Shown here one piece after another: positions 1-7,387 of a stretch of 31,257 nt of DNA. A program made the translations under genes and the position numbers. The notes below the pieces were generated by a model. The model saw only the letters and a list, made by a program, of their open reading frames with translations. It was not told the origin of the DNA and did not search any database. Source of the DNA: a virus; IMG/VR virus record IMGVR_UViG_3300010354_019952, positions 1 through 31,257 of that record. One strand, written 5' to 3'. Within the stretch, counting starts at the first letter, position 1; the number at the start of each line of letters is the position of its first letter.

Positions 1-849
1 AGGGTCAAACCTTTCCAAGTTGTTAGAGACTGGAACGACAAGCGATTTGCTCTATTCAATGGACAACAAAAAGCCGAAGCCCGCGCAAGGTGTACTGGCG
101 ATTTTTGCTGGCAAGTCGACATCGACGAGGTCGTTCATGAAGACGATTACGTTAAGGTTCTTGACTTGGTCAAGAAATTTCCTAAAGGCGTCGATCTCAT
201 CGCTCTGCCGGTGGTTGAATATTGGGGTGGTCCAGAAAAGGTCCGTGTCGACGTCAATCCATGGAAATGGCGCTTGAGTCGTAATAACCCCAACATCACT
301 CATGGTTTGCCAAAATCTCATCGTAGATTTGACGAACAAGGCACTATGTACTCACTAGGCTCCGATGGCGATGATTACATCTACAAGGACACGCTCGAAA
401 ATGTTCCTTGTGTTACCTTTTATACAAATGAAGTCGACGCTGCCCGCAGAGCAGCGATGTCAGGAAATAAGGATGCTCTTGCAGCTTATGAAAACTGGTT
501 AAATCACGTCGTTGATCAACTACCAGGAGTTTATCATTACTCGTGGTATGACCTTGAGCGTAAGATTCATACATACAAAGGTTTTTGGTCGCGTCATTGG
601 GCATCTCTCTACAATCAAGTACAGGAAGATGTTCCTGACAACAATAAGTTCTTTGACAAAAAATGGTCGGATGTGACCGACGAAGAAATTAAAGAGTTAG
701 CTGTAAAAATGAAAAACGAGTTGGGTGGATGGATCTTCCATCATCGCGTTGACTTTACCAAACCAACTCCGTGGCTGAAGATGAAAAAGTCAGAGCCGGC
801 CGTTATGTCCATTAAAGGACAGGTATTTGTTTCGGAGAAGTCTGAGTGA
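1..849 (+). CDS. Glycosyltransferase family 2-like protein (5' end outside window)
   Basis: The reading frame is open from the first base, so the protein starts upstream; 282 codons plus stop are visible. Near the visible N-terminus there is a GT-A pattern: an alanine/arginine-rich helix (QKAEARARCTGDF) leading into CWQVDIDEVVHEDD. The DxD-like DIDE would bind the metal and nucleotide sugar. The later VYHYSWYDLERKI segment resembles the region following the acceptor site in GT2 enzymes found in phage and LPS clusters. No membrane segment is visible, so it should act in the cytoplasm. An internal ATG at 166 would remove the DxD motif and is not the real start. The gene overlaps the next one by four bases (GTGA), which suggests translational coupling. 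Donor and acceptor cannot be told. Fold assignment is fairly sure; activity is inferred. Confidence 0.75.
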   Translation, partial: RVKPFQVVRDWNDKRFALFNGQQKAEARARCTGDFCWQVDIDEVVHEDDYVKVLDLVKKFPKGVDLIALPVVEYWGGPEKVRVDVNPWKWRLSRNNPNITHGLPKSHRRFDEQGTMYSLGSDGDDYIYKDTLENVPCVTFYTNEVDAARRAAMSGNKDALAAYENWLNHVVDQLPGVYHYSWYDLERKIHTYKGFWSRHWASLYNQVQEDVPDNNKFFDKKWSDVTDEEIKELAVKMKNELGGWIFHHRVDFTKPTPWLKMKKSEPAVMSIKGQVFVSEKSE

Positions 850-1583
850 AAAATAGGTTTGTCTTTGTTATTCCGTACTACAATGCGGAAGAAGACATAG
901 CAAAAACCCTCCACTCCATGATGGCTCAAAGCTATGATGAGTGGAGGGCTATTGTTATCGATGACATGTCAACAGACAGTGGACCAAGCCTCGTCAAAAA
1001 AGTAGTCGAAGGTTCCATTCACCGTGACAAGTTTACTTTGGTCAGCAGAAATGAAAAACACGGCGAGGTTCGTAACACGCTAGTTTCTCTCGATTCTATA
1101 GAAGACGACGAAGTAGTGTGTCGCTTGGACGGTGGGGATTGGCTCCTGGAAAATGACCTGCTTTGGGTTTTAAACGAAACATACAAAAATCCTTCGCAAG
1201 CAGTTGCTTGGACAGCGCACAGATGGAGTTATACTCCTAGAAATATTTCCGGACCTCTTAACCTGCAGCCAGGACAAACTGTTTATCAACACCCTTGGGT
1301 TTCAAGTCATCTAAAGACGTTTCGGGCAGGACAGCTTCGTAAAGTTCCTAAAGCTAATTTTTTCACAGATTCAGGCGAATACATCATGATTGCATGTGAT
1401 CAAGCTATATTCCTCCCCATGATGCATCTGTCTCATCTAGAAGGAAAAAAGTTGAACTTTGTCCCTGTCGTAGGTTATCACTACAACATTGATCTTGGAA
1501 ACAAGAATTTGTTTACTTCAAATCGGGCCATCAACCAAAAGATGTCTGCCGAAATGATTCGTGAAAGAGGGTTTTTAGAGTGA
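846..1583 (+). CDS. Glycosyltransferase family 2
   Basis: 245 residues with a GT2 (GT-A fold) N-terminus: FVFVIPYYNAEEDIAKTL is the opening strand and helix, followed by AIVIDDMSTDSG, the nucleotide-binding DD-x-S/T-x-D element. CRLDGGDWL at about residue 95 occupies the metal-binding DxD position, here D-G-G-D. The start is GTG at 846 inside the upstream stop (GTGA overlap), and the stop overlaps the next GTG start in the same way. The C-terminal half (HPWVSSHLKTF, FTDSGEYIMIACDQA) fits acceptor-binding regions of small GT2 enzymes. No membrane helix is seen, so it probably adds a sugar to a cytosolic or membrane-face acceptor. Donor specificity is unknown. Confidence 0.85.
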   Translation: MKNRFVFVIPYYNAEEDIAKTLHSMMAQSYDEWRAIVIDDMSTDSGPSLVKKVVEGSIHRDKFTLVSRNEKHGEVRNTLVSLDSIEDDEVVCRLDGGDWLLENDLLWVLNETYKNPSQAVAWTAHRWSYTPRNISGPLNLQPGQTVYQHPWVSSHLKTFRAGQLRKVPKANFFTDSGEYIMIACDQAIFLPMMHLSHLEGKKLNFVPVVGYHYNIDLGNKNLFTSNRAINQKMSAEMIRERGFLE

Positions 1584-2470
1584 GGGTTCTTTTAGACAAC
1601 GTTAATGTCAATTCTTCTTCTGGTCCAAACTCTTTTGGGAGAAGACTCATGATTGAATCTCAAAAGATTGGTCATGTTATGGGCCCCGATGTGTTTGATC
1701 CAGACGTTCAATTGTCTTTCATAATGGCTACTCAAAAGAAAGCCAAGATAGCGTTGAGACTAGATGGAATCTACTTTAATTCTCGACAAGATTGGGAAAA
1801 ATTAAACGCGCCGATTAAACACTCTTTCGATCAGGCCGAGTTAGTCGTATATCAATCTAAATTCAATCAAAAATTGACGGAAAGATATTTTGGAGCAGCA
1901 AAAAAGTCAGTGGTCATTAACAATGGTACATGTCTGCAGACTGTAGGCGTTATTCCAAAGCTCAACCATCCAGAGCTCGATAAATACTCGGAGGTGTGGT
2001 CCTGTGCCTCTTCTTGGCGTCCACATAAAAGGCTTAAGGAAAACATAGGATATTTTTTGGAAAAATCTCCTGAGGATTCTTGTCTCGTTGTAGCCGGCGA
2101 AAATCCGGACCATGTAGTTAAACACCCTCGAATACTTTATACTGGTCAGCTTTCTTGGGAACAATGTGTAGCTTTATACAAAAGATCGAGTACTTTTCTA
2201 CATCTAGCTTTTCTTGACCACTGTCCAAACGTTGTCGTAGACGCTCGAGCTGCTGGTTGCAAATTAGTAGTAGCTTCGAGTGGTGGAACTAAAGAAATAG
2301 CTGGTCCAAATTCTGTGGTGGTTGAAGATCTTGATTGGGACTTGTCACCTCTCGACCTTTATTCACCGCCACCTTTAGATTATTCTAAAGAAAGAACGAA
2401 CAAAATTATTTCCGACGTAGATATCGTCAATGTGAGTCGTCGATACATTGAAGCCTTGGAGTCGATATGA
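1580..2470 (+). CDS. Glycosyltransferase, GT4/GT1-like (GT-B fold)
   Basis: 296 residues, short for a GT4 enzyme (usually 350-400). The first part (MRVLLDNVNVNSSSGPNSFG) has the glycine-containing loop of the acceptor domain. The C-terminal donor domain runs from about residue 135, with CASSWRPHKRLKENI followed by a strand and AGENPD. The usual E-x7-E donor motif is replaced by D-x7-D (LDHCPNVVVDARAAG, about D213 and D221) followed by the typical ASSGGTKEI loop. The GTG start overlaps the previous stop. Two neighbouring glycosyltransferases upstream suggest stepwise assembly of one short glycan. The family is clear; sugar and acceptor are unknown. Confidence 0.8.
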   Translation: MRVLLDNVNVNSSSGPNSFGRRLMIESQKIGHVMGPDVFDPDVQLSFIMATQKKAKIALRLDGIYFNSRQDWEKLNAPIKHSFDQAELVVYQSKFNQKLTERYFGAAKKSVVINNGTCLQTVGVIPKLNHPELDKYSEVWSCASSWRPHKRLKENIGYFLEKSPEDSCLVVAGENPDHVVKHPRILYTGQLSWEQCVALYKRSSTFLHLAFLDHCPNVVVDARAAGCKLVVASSGGTKEIAGPNSVVVEDLDWDLSPLDLYSPPPLDYSKERTNKIISDVDIVNVSRRYIEALESI

Positions 2471-2823
2471 AAAATATACATGAGTCTGTCAGTAAGTTGT
2501 TGTCTCTTAAGTTAGAAAAATACAAAAGTGAAAAGTTGAGTTCATCGACGTGTACAGCAATTTATCAAGACATATTCGAAACGTTCGTTGATCTATTTCA
2601 AGAATCGAAGATCGAAGTTAGCAACGAAGCGATGAACATGCTTTGTCAGATGTACTACGACGCCGTCACGATTAATGGCAATCAAGAGCTAGATCCCAAT
2701 ATCTTTTCTCAAAGAGCTAGCGTAAAAAATATCGAAACAAAAGAATTGGCGCTTTTAGCAAGTCTTTTTTCCAATACACCTTTTGCTTCTCCATTTATCT
2801 TTGAAATAAAAAGAAGGTCATGA
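2467..2823 (+). CDS. Small conserved-looking protein of unknown function
   Basis: 118 residues, predicted mostly helical, with no motif, signal peptide or membrane segment that I recognise. The first half is charged and helix-rich (LLSLKLEKYKSEKLSS). The second half carries NGNQELDPNIFSQRA and ends in a basic tail (EIKRRS). The ATG start overlaps the preceding stop by four bases (ATGA), and the gene ends just before the cupin gene, so it is co-translated with the sugar genes. It could be an adaptor for the glycosyltransferases or an unrelated phage protein; the sequence does not decide. Tight packing and strand consistency are the reasons to believe it is expressed. Confidence 0.7.
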   Translation: MKNIHESVSKLLSLKLEKYKSEKLSSSTCTAIYQDIFETFVDLFQESKIEVSNEAMNMLCQMYYDAVTINGNQELDPNIFSQRASVKNIETKELALLASLFSNTPFASPFIFEIKRRS

Positions 2824-2825
2824 CC

Positions 2826-3158
2826 ATGAAGAAGGTTGAAAAGGGGTGGGGTTATGAACTGTGGATCCACAATGACGAAAAGTATTGTGGAAAACTTTTG
2901 TTTTTTTCTAAAGGTAAAAAATGTAGCCTTCACTATCACAAGTTGAAACATGAAACTTTTTATGTTCAGACTGGCTCTCTTAAGTGCACGTTCATAGATG
3001 GTGATAAAATAGAAAACGTAGTGTTGTCTCCTGGCGACGTTAAAGAAATACATCCTGGTTTGATTCATCAGATGGAAGCAATCGAAGACACAGTTATGTT
3101 CGAGTTTTCAACGCAACATTTTGACGAAGACAGTTACAGATTACAAAAGGGTGATTGA
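2826..3158 (+). CDS. Cupin, mannose-6-phosphate isomerase-like, in heptose module
   Basis: 110 residues from ATG 2826. That start is preferred because AGAAGG lies eight bases upstream; ATG 2820, overlapping the previous stop, is the alternative. The sequence is a single small cupin barrel related to the C-terminal domain of type II phosphomannose isomerase/GDP-mannose pyrophosphorylase: the WGYELW opening, SLHYHKLKHETFYV with metal ligands H36, H38 and E43, then LSPGDVKEIHPGLIH with H81. It ends in FEFSTQHFDEDSYR, typical of that subgroup. It sits immediately upstream of the GT9, HldD and HldE genes, so a sugar-phosphate isomerase or epimerase role in heptose supply is plausible but unproven. 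A structural or regulatory cupin remains possible. Confidence 0.8.
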   Translation: MKKVEKGWGYELWIHNDEKYCGKLLFFSKGKKCSLHYHKLKHETFYVQTGSLKCTFIDGDKIENVVLSPGDVKEIHPGLIHQMEAIEDTVMFEFSTQHFDEDSYRLQKGD

Positions 3159-4003
3159 TGGGCCTCGGTGGATATTTAATGTGGACAGCTGTTGCTCGAG
3201 AAATTTGCAAAGCAGCCAACGTTCAAAAAGTTTTTCCATTTGAACAACATGGAATGTTTGTCAAAACCATTAAAACGTCTATTTTTGACAATAATCCTTT
3301 TATTCAACAGTCATACGAAAGTGATGTAGTTGCATTTCCGATGCAACTTAACAATCCAAAAACAAATTATTGTAAGCAAGACACGGTGCAAAAAGCTGTG
3401 CATCGTCATGACAAACATATCATAGAACAAGTTTGCGAATTTTATGGTATTAATAGTCCTAAGCTGAAGTGCGAACTATATTTCACACCCCATGAAGAAA
3501 CGAGCGTTTCTTCTCTTCTACAACAACAAGAATTAACAAACAACTTTATTGTTTTTGAACCACAAACCAAGCCTGGATATACTGTTAACAAAAAATATCC
3601 TTTAGAAAAATGGCAAAGGGTCGTTGATTATCTCGTATCGACGGGAGAAACGATAGTACAAGTAGGCGCCCCAACTCTCGATCAAAAGTTAAAGAATGTA
3701 ATTGATTTGACCGGAAAGACTAGTTTTCGAGAAGCAGCCTGCATTATTTCACGGTCAAAGCTTTTTGTTTCTTCCGAAGGTGGTTTAATGCACGCTGCGA
3801 ATGCGGTCGGTACAAGAAGTGTAATTTTGTTTACTGGATTTATTCATCCTACAATGACAGGATATCCAGAAAACAAGAATATTTGGATTGGCAAAGATCA
3901 TGGTCCTTGTGGTATGAAATTATTATGTAATCAATGCGAAAAAAATGCGCTAGAACATGATCCTGAGGAACTAATTCAATCCATAAAGGAAATATTAAAA
4001 TGA
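3158..4003 (+). CDS. GT9-family glycosyltransferase, probable ADP-heptose heptosyltransferase
   Basis: 281 residues from ATG 3158, which shares its first base with the previous stop (TGATG); TTG 3155 is an alternative. The N-terminus MGLGGYLMWTA matches the glycine loop that opens GT9 enzymes (usual form K-G-I-G-D). The donor domain has VFEPQTKPGYTVNKKYP, EKWQRVVDYL, IVQVGAP, and the family signature SSEGGLMHAANAVGTRSVI followed by LFTG. GT9 members such as WaaC and WaaF transfer heptose from ADP-heptose to the LPS inner core on the cytoplasmic face. The genes directly downstream make ADP-heptose, which strongly supports that donor. At 281 residues it is shorter than bacterial WaaC/WaaF (about 320-350). 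The acceptor is unknown. Confidence 0.85.
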   Translation: MGLGGYLMWTAVAREICKAANVQKVFPFEQHGMFVKTIKTSIFDNNPFIQQSYESDVVAFPMQLNNPKTNYCKQDTVQKAVHRHDKHIIEQVCEFYGINSPKLKCELYFTPHEETSVSSLLQQQELTNNFIVFEPQTKPGYTVNKKYPLEKWQRVVDYLVSTGETIVQVGAPTLDQKLKNVIDLTGKTSFREAACIISRSKLFVSSEGGLMHAANAVGTRSVILFTGFIHPTMTGYPENKNIWIGKDHGPCGMKLLCNQCEKNALEHDPEELIQSIKEILK

Positions 4004-4905
4004 AAGTCTTAGTAACAGGTGGCCTTGGTTTCGTCGGGAGCAATATAATAAAAGCTCTCAATAATCGAGGCGCTGACGTTTACGTTATTGACGACTTAAA
4101 CGAAAACAATGAATACATCTTAAAGACTATTAATTTTGTCGACTTAATAAATAAAGAAAAATTTCATGATGATATTATTAGAGAACTAGGTGTCGATGTA
4201 GTTTTCCACCAAGGAGCAATTACAGATACGACGTTTCAAGACGAAAGTGAAATGACTCGAGTCAACCTAGGACTTAGTTCTAACATCTTTAGACAATGCG
4301 AAAATAACAATGTTAGATTAATCTATGCCTCGTCGGCTGCTGTTTATGGACTAGGTTACAACGGATTTAAAGAAGATCCGGTTTGTGAATCTCCTCTTAA
4401 CATTTATGGAGAATCAAAATTAAAGTTTGACAATTTTGTTAGAAGTCAAACTGCTAAAAATCAAGTTGTTGGATTAAGGTATTTTAACGTTTACGGTCAA
4501 AACGAAAATCACAAAACGAAGATGGCCTCTCCCTTAAATCAATTTTTTCGTCAAGCCAAGAAGGATGGAGAAATTAGGGTTTTTGAAGGTAGCGAGAATT
4601 TTCATAGAGACTTTATATGTGTAGAAGATGTTGTCGACGTAAACATGTTCTTTTTAGAAAATCAAAGCATATCAGGTATTTTTAATTGTGGAACGGGGAA
4701 TACGGCGACGTTTCAAGATGCTGCGAATGTTGTTTCGACAGTTCTAGAAATTCCTATCAAGACAATACCGTTTCCAGATATTTTAAAAGGAAAATATCAA
4801 GCATATACGAAATCTGAAGTTTCAAAGTTGCGATCAGCTGGATATAAAAAATCTTTTTCTAACTTCAAAATTGCTGCGACGTCTTATGTGAAGTCGATGC
4901 TATGA
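4000..4905 (+). CDS. hldD: ADP-L-glycero-D-manno-heptose 6-epimerase
   Basis: 301 residues; an extended SDR with NAD(P)-binding TGGLGFVGSN (G7, G10, G13) and catalytic Y136-x3-K140 (YGESKLKFDNF). Family-specific HldD stretches are plain: YASSAAVYG, VGLRYFNVYGQ, FEGSENFHRDF, NCGTGNTATFQDAANVV, and the C-terminal IPFPDILKGKYQAYT. The enzyme converts ADP-D-glycero- to ADP-L-glycero-D-manno-heptose, the last step before LPS heptosyl transfer. Length is close to E. coli HldD (310). It starts with ATGA overlapping the GT9 gene and overlaps the adenylyltransferase gene by four bases. The match is close enough that I consider HldD the right name rather than a generic epimerase. Confidence 0.95.
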   Translation: MKVLVTGGLGFVGSNIIKALNNRGADVYVIDDLNENNEYILKTINFVDLINKEKFHDDIIRELGVDVVFHQGAITDTTFQDESEMTRVNLGLSSNIFRQCENNNVRLIYASSAAVYGLGYNGFKEDPVCESPLNIYGESKLKFDNFVRSQTAKNQVVGLRYFNVYGQNENHKTKMASPLNQFFRQAKKDGEIRVFEGSENFHRDFICVEDVVDVNMFFLENQSISGIFNCGTGNTATFQDAANVVSTVLEIPIKTIPFPDILKGKYQAYTKSEVSKLRSAGYKKSFSNFKIAATSYVKSML

Positions 4906-5324
4906 ATAACAACGTAATTTTTACTAACGGGTGTTTCGATATTCTGCACGTAGGGCACGTTCAACTTCTCAAAGAATGTAAAAAACTCGCCGGAGATAAC
5001 GGTAAAGTTATAGTTGGTTTAAACAGCGACGCCAGTGTAAAAAAACTAAAAGGCGAATCCCGACCTGTCAACGATCAAGATTCTAGAAAGCTGCTCCTAG
5101 AATCTTTAAGATTCGTCGATGAAGTTATTATCTTCGAAGAAGAAACACCAGAACTGTTAATAGAAAAAATACGCCCAGACATACTCGTGAAAGGTGGCGA
5201 TTATTCCATAGACCAAATTGTAGGAAAACAATACACAAAAAAAGTTGTAGTATTTCCGTACGTCGATGGAAAATCAACAACAAACACAATTGAAAAACTC
5301 TCAAAGAGTTTTAGTCATCGGTGA
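4902..5324 (+). CDS. hldE2: D-beta-D-heptose 1-phosphate adenylyltransferase (HldE C-domain, free-standing)
   Basis: 140 residues of the cytidylyltransferase-like nucleotidyltransferase fold. It has TNGCFDILHVGH (H16-x2-H19), then VIVGLNSDASVKKLKGESRP and ILVKGGDYSIDQIVG, ending in DGKSTTNTIEKL. Each block is diagnostic of the C-terminal half of bifunctional HldE/RfaE, which joins ATP and heptose 1-phosphate into ADP-heptose. In E. coli this domain follows the kinase domain in one polypeptide; here it is a separate gene placed before the kinase gene. It overlaps hldD by four bases and the kinase gene by 59 bases in a different frame. Assignment is very secure. Confidence 0.95.
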   Translation: MNNNVIFTNGCFDILHVGHVQLLKECKKLAGDNGKVIVGLNSDASVKKLKGESRPVNDQDSRKLLLESLRFVDEVIIFEEETPELLIEKIRPDILVKGGDYSIDQIVGKQYTKKVVVFPYVDGKSTTNTIEKLSKSFSHR

Positions 5325-6054
5325 TAGTTGCGAAGACGTATATCATTACGGGACTTGCGAAAGATTGAGTCCCGAAGCCCCGGTTCCAATTTTGAGGTTG
5401 ACGAAAATTGAAACCAAACCTGGTATGTGTCTTAACGTTGCTAAAAACCTAGAAGGATTAGGTTTATCTGTCGACGTTATTACTCAAAGCGAGATTATTA
5501 AGAAGAATAGATACGTTGAAGAAAAACGATTGGTTCATTTGTTAAGAATGGACGAAGAACAAGCTAAGGTCACTAAACTTGATTTAAAAGACGTTGAAGA
5601 CACTTTGAGAAATTACGACTATAGCGCCATCGTTATATCCGATTACAATAAGGGTTTTTTAACTCATTCATCGTGTGAAGAATTGGTTAATCTTGTTGAC
5701 AACAAAATTCCTATCTTCGTCGATAGTAAAAAACAAGATTTATCTTGTTTTTCGAATTGCGTTATTAAAATTAACAAAGTAGAAAATGACGCAGTTAAAT
5801 CTCTACCTTCAAAGTGCAATTTGATAGTTACTCTCGGCGAAGACGGCGCCGTTTGGAACGACAGACATTATCCAACAATCAAGTCGAAGTTGTACGATGT
5901 CTGTGGAGCTGGTGATACTTTTCTAGCAGGCTTAACATTTGAATTTCTAAGAACGTCATCTTTAAACGATGCAATTTTATTTGCCAATAAATGTGCTAGT
6001 ATTTCAGTTACTCATTTTGGAAACTTTATTCTGACACAAGATTATGCAACCTGA
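5266..6054 (+). CDS. hldE1: D-glycero-beta-D-manno-heptose-7-phosphate kinase (HldE N-domain, free-standing)
   Basis: 262 residues, PfkB/ribokinase fold. The signature ERLSPEAPVPILRLTKIE is specific to HldE kinases. It is followed by GMCLNVAKNLEGLGL, VISDYNKGFL and the C-terminal anion-hole/catalytic motif CGAGDTF with D217. The enzyme phosphorylates heptose 7-phosphate at C1. At 262 residues it is clearly shorter than the usual kinase domain (about 310-320), with shortening in the middle lid/substrate region and before GAGD. ATG 5266 lies 59 bases inside the upstream gene; TTG 5290 is another possible start and neither has a strong ribosome site. It overlaps the HAD gene by 11 bases. Function is confident, start less so. 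Confidence 0.9.
   Translation: MENQQQTQLKNSQRVLVIGDSCEDVYHYGTCERLSPEAPVPILRLTKIETKPGMCLNVAKNLEGLGLSVDVITQSEIIKKNRYVEEKRLVHLLRMDEEQAKVTKLDLKDVEDTLRNYDYSAIVISDYNKGFLTHSSCEELVNLVDNKIPIFVDSKKQDLSCFSNCVIKINKVENDAVKSLPSKCNLIVTLGEDGAVWNDRHYPTIKSKLYDVCGAGDTFLAGLTFEFLRTSSLNDAILFANKCASISVTHFGNFILTQDYAT
5294..5312. repeat. Perfect 8-bp inverted repeat in the hldE2/hldE1 overlap
   Basis: AAAACTCT and AGAGTTTT are exact reverse complements separated by the three bases CAA. In RNA this would be a tight hairpin lying just downstream of the kinase start codon and within the last codons of the adenylyltransferase. It does not resemble a terminator because no T-run follows. It could affect coupling between the two reading frames, or be incidental to the coding sequence. 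Confidence 0.4.
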
Positions 6055-6670
6055 TGGCGTTATCTTCGACTTTGATGGCGTGCTATGTAACTCTGACATA
6101 GTTCATAAAGACGCCTTTGTGTTATCGTTAGAATCTTTGGGTTATTCTTGGTGCGACAACAAAGAAGAGACTTACACACGCATAAAAAACGAAAAGACTT
6201 CTTTTAAACTAAAAACATTTGTAGAATTACAACTGATAAAACTAGAAGACGTCGAAAAACTAAATTCTATAAAGCAAGATTTTACGCAAAACCTAATAAC
6301 TTCTTTGTCTATGGACAATAGAGTGATTCAAGCCATTCAAATCTTAAAAAGTAATCATTTAAAAATTGGTATCGCTTCAAATGCAAACAAACGATCTATC
6401 GTATCTTATCTTAAAGCAAATTCAGCCTTAGAGTTATTCGATGTGATAGTATCGAGCGACGACGTTGCCAAGAAGACTAAGCCATTGCCAGATGTCTACA
6501 TTAGAACGTTAAGTTTGTTGAACTTAAACGCCATCAACGTACTTGCGTTTGAAGATAGTGAACAAGGATTTACGGCGGCGAAAGAGGCTGGAATCGAACG
6601 CGTTTATCTGTGTGATTACACCAGTCTTTGTGGCGTTTTAGAAAAAGTTTGTAATTTGAAAGAAGATTGA
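6044..6670 (+). CDS. HAD-superfamily phosphatase (beta-phosphoglucomutase-like), candidate heptose bisphosphatase
   Basis: 208 residues with HAD motif I FDFDGVLCNSD (nucleophile D9, acid/base D11), motif II IGIASNAN, motif III lysine in KKTKPLPDVY, and motif IV AFEDSEQGFTAAKEAGI. This is the beta-phosphoglucomutase/phosphatase subgroup with a helical cap after motif I. It is not the GmhB type, which carries a DRDGT-like motif and a zinc-binding cysteine cluster. Its place directly after the heptose kinase and adenylyltransferase suggests it removes the C7 phosphate from heptose 1,7-bisphosphate, a non-orthologous stand-in for GmhB. Fold and catalytic residues are visible; the substrate is inferred from context. 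It overlaps the kinase gene by 11 bases and the next gene by four (TTGA). Confidence 0.85.
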   Translation: MQPDGVIFDFDGVLCNSDIVHKDAFVLSLESLGYSWCDNKEETYTRIKNEKTSFKLKTFVELQLIKLEDVEKLNSIKQDFTQNLITSLSMDNRVIQAIQILKSNHLKIGIASNANKRSIVSYLKANSALELFDVIVSSDDVAKKTKPLPDVYIRTLSLLNLNAINVLAFEDSEQGFTAAKEAGIERVYLCDYTSLCGVLEKVCNLKED

Positions 6671-7386
6671 ATAATAATCTAATGATGAAAATTACGCACA
6701 TCAAGAATAAGTTAGCAGATTTAGACTTTCCGCTTGAAAATCTTTCTTTAGGCGATTTTGACGCCATTGGCGAATTTACCGCAAAGAAAAATAGAAATCC
6801 AGACAGCGAACTCTATAAAAAGGTCGGTTGTTTTTATCGACCTAATTACGAAAGAGGTTTGTTGATTTATTCGTTGATTAGAAAATTTAAGATTCAGTCT
6901 TATCTTGAAATCGGTTTCGGTCGAGGGTATTCTTCAATTTGCGCTGCGAAAGCCATGGATGATGATGGGATAAACGGCAAGATAACCACCATCGACCCAA
7001 ATTTTGACGTAAACCACATACAAAATTTAACAAAAGTTTTTCCTAGAAGCTGGTTAGAAAAAATTGACTTTTTGCGTGGTACTTCTGCCGAGGTCTTACC
7101 GACACTTGGTAATTTTGACATGATTTATATCGATGGCGACCACACTTACGATGCTGTAAAAAGCGATTGGGAACTAAGCAAAGAGAAGTGGAATAAGGTT
7201 CTGCTTTTTGACGATTATCATTTGCCTACCCAAGAAGAAGATGCTAATATTCAATGTGCAAAAGTAATCGATCAAATCGAAGGTTACGATAAAGAACTTG
7301 TGATCATGGATCGTAGAATATTTTTAGACGATCGTGGACTAAAGGATGAAGACATCGATTATGGTCAGGTAGTCATGGTGAAGTGA
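6667..7386 (+). CDS. Class I SAM-dependent methyltransferase (Methyltransf_24-like)
   Basis: 239 residues from TTG 6667, which overlaps the previous stop; ATG 6682 or 6685 would give 234 or 233. The SAM-binding core is clear: SYLEIGFGRGYSS is motif I, TTIDPNF the acidic residue after strand 2, then LRGTSAEVLP and FDMIYIDGDHTYDAVKSDW, with VLLFDDYHLP as strand 5. The IDGDHTYD block marks the Methyltransf_24 group common in glycan and surface-polysaccharide clusters. Likely role: O- or N-methylation of a sugar or of the completed glycan. There is a two-base gap to the next glycosyltransferase. Substrate is unknown. Confidence 0.85.
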   Translation: MNNNLMMKITHIKNKLADLDFPLENLSLGDFDAIGEFTAKKNRNPDSELYKKVGCFYRPNYERGLLIYSLIRKFKIQSYLEIGFGRGYSSICAAKAMDDDGINGKITTIDPNFDVNHIQNLTKVFPRSWLEKIDFLRGTSAEVLPTLGNFDMIYIDGDHTYDAVKSDWELSKEKWNKVLLFDDYHLPTQEEDANIQCAKVIDQIEGYDKELVIMDRRIFLDDRGLKDEDIDYGQVVMVK

Positions 7387-7387
7387 T

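Noticed and set aside
2709-3068. 119-codon open frame on the minus strand
   Set aside because: It lies antisense to the cupin gene and its neighbour, has no family features, and every supported gene is on the + strand.
4902-6054. Adenylyltransferase and kinase as one HldE gene broken by a frameshift
   Set aside because: The domain order is opposite to HldE and both proteins have complete terminal motifs, so a single broken gene cannot explain the arrangement.
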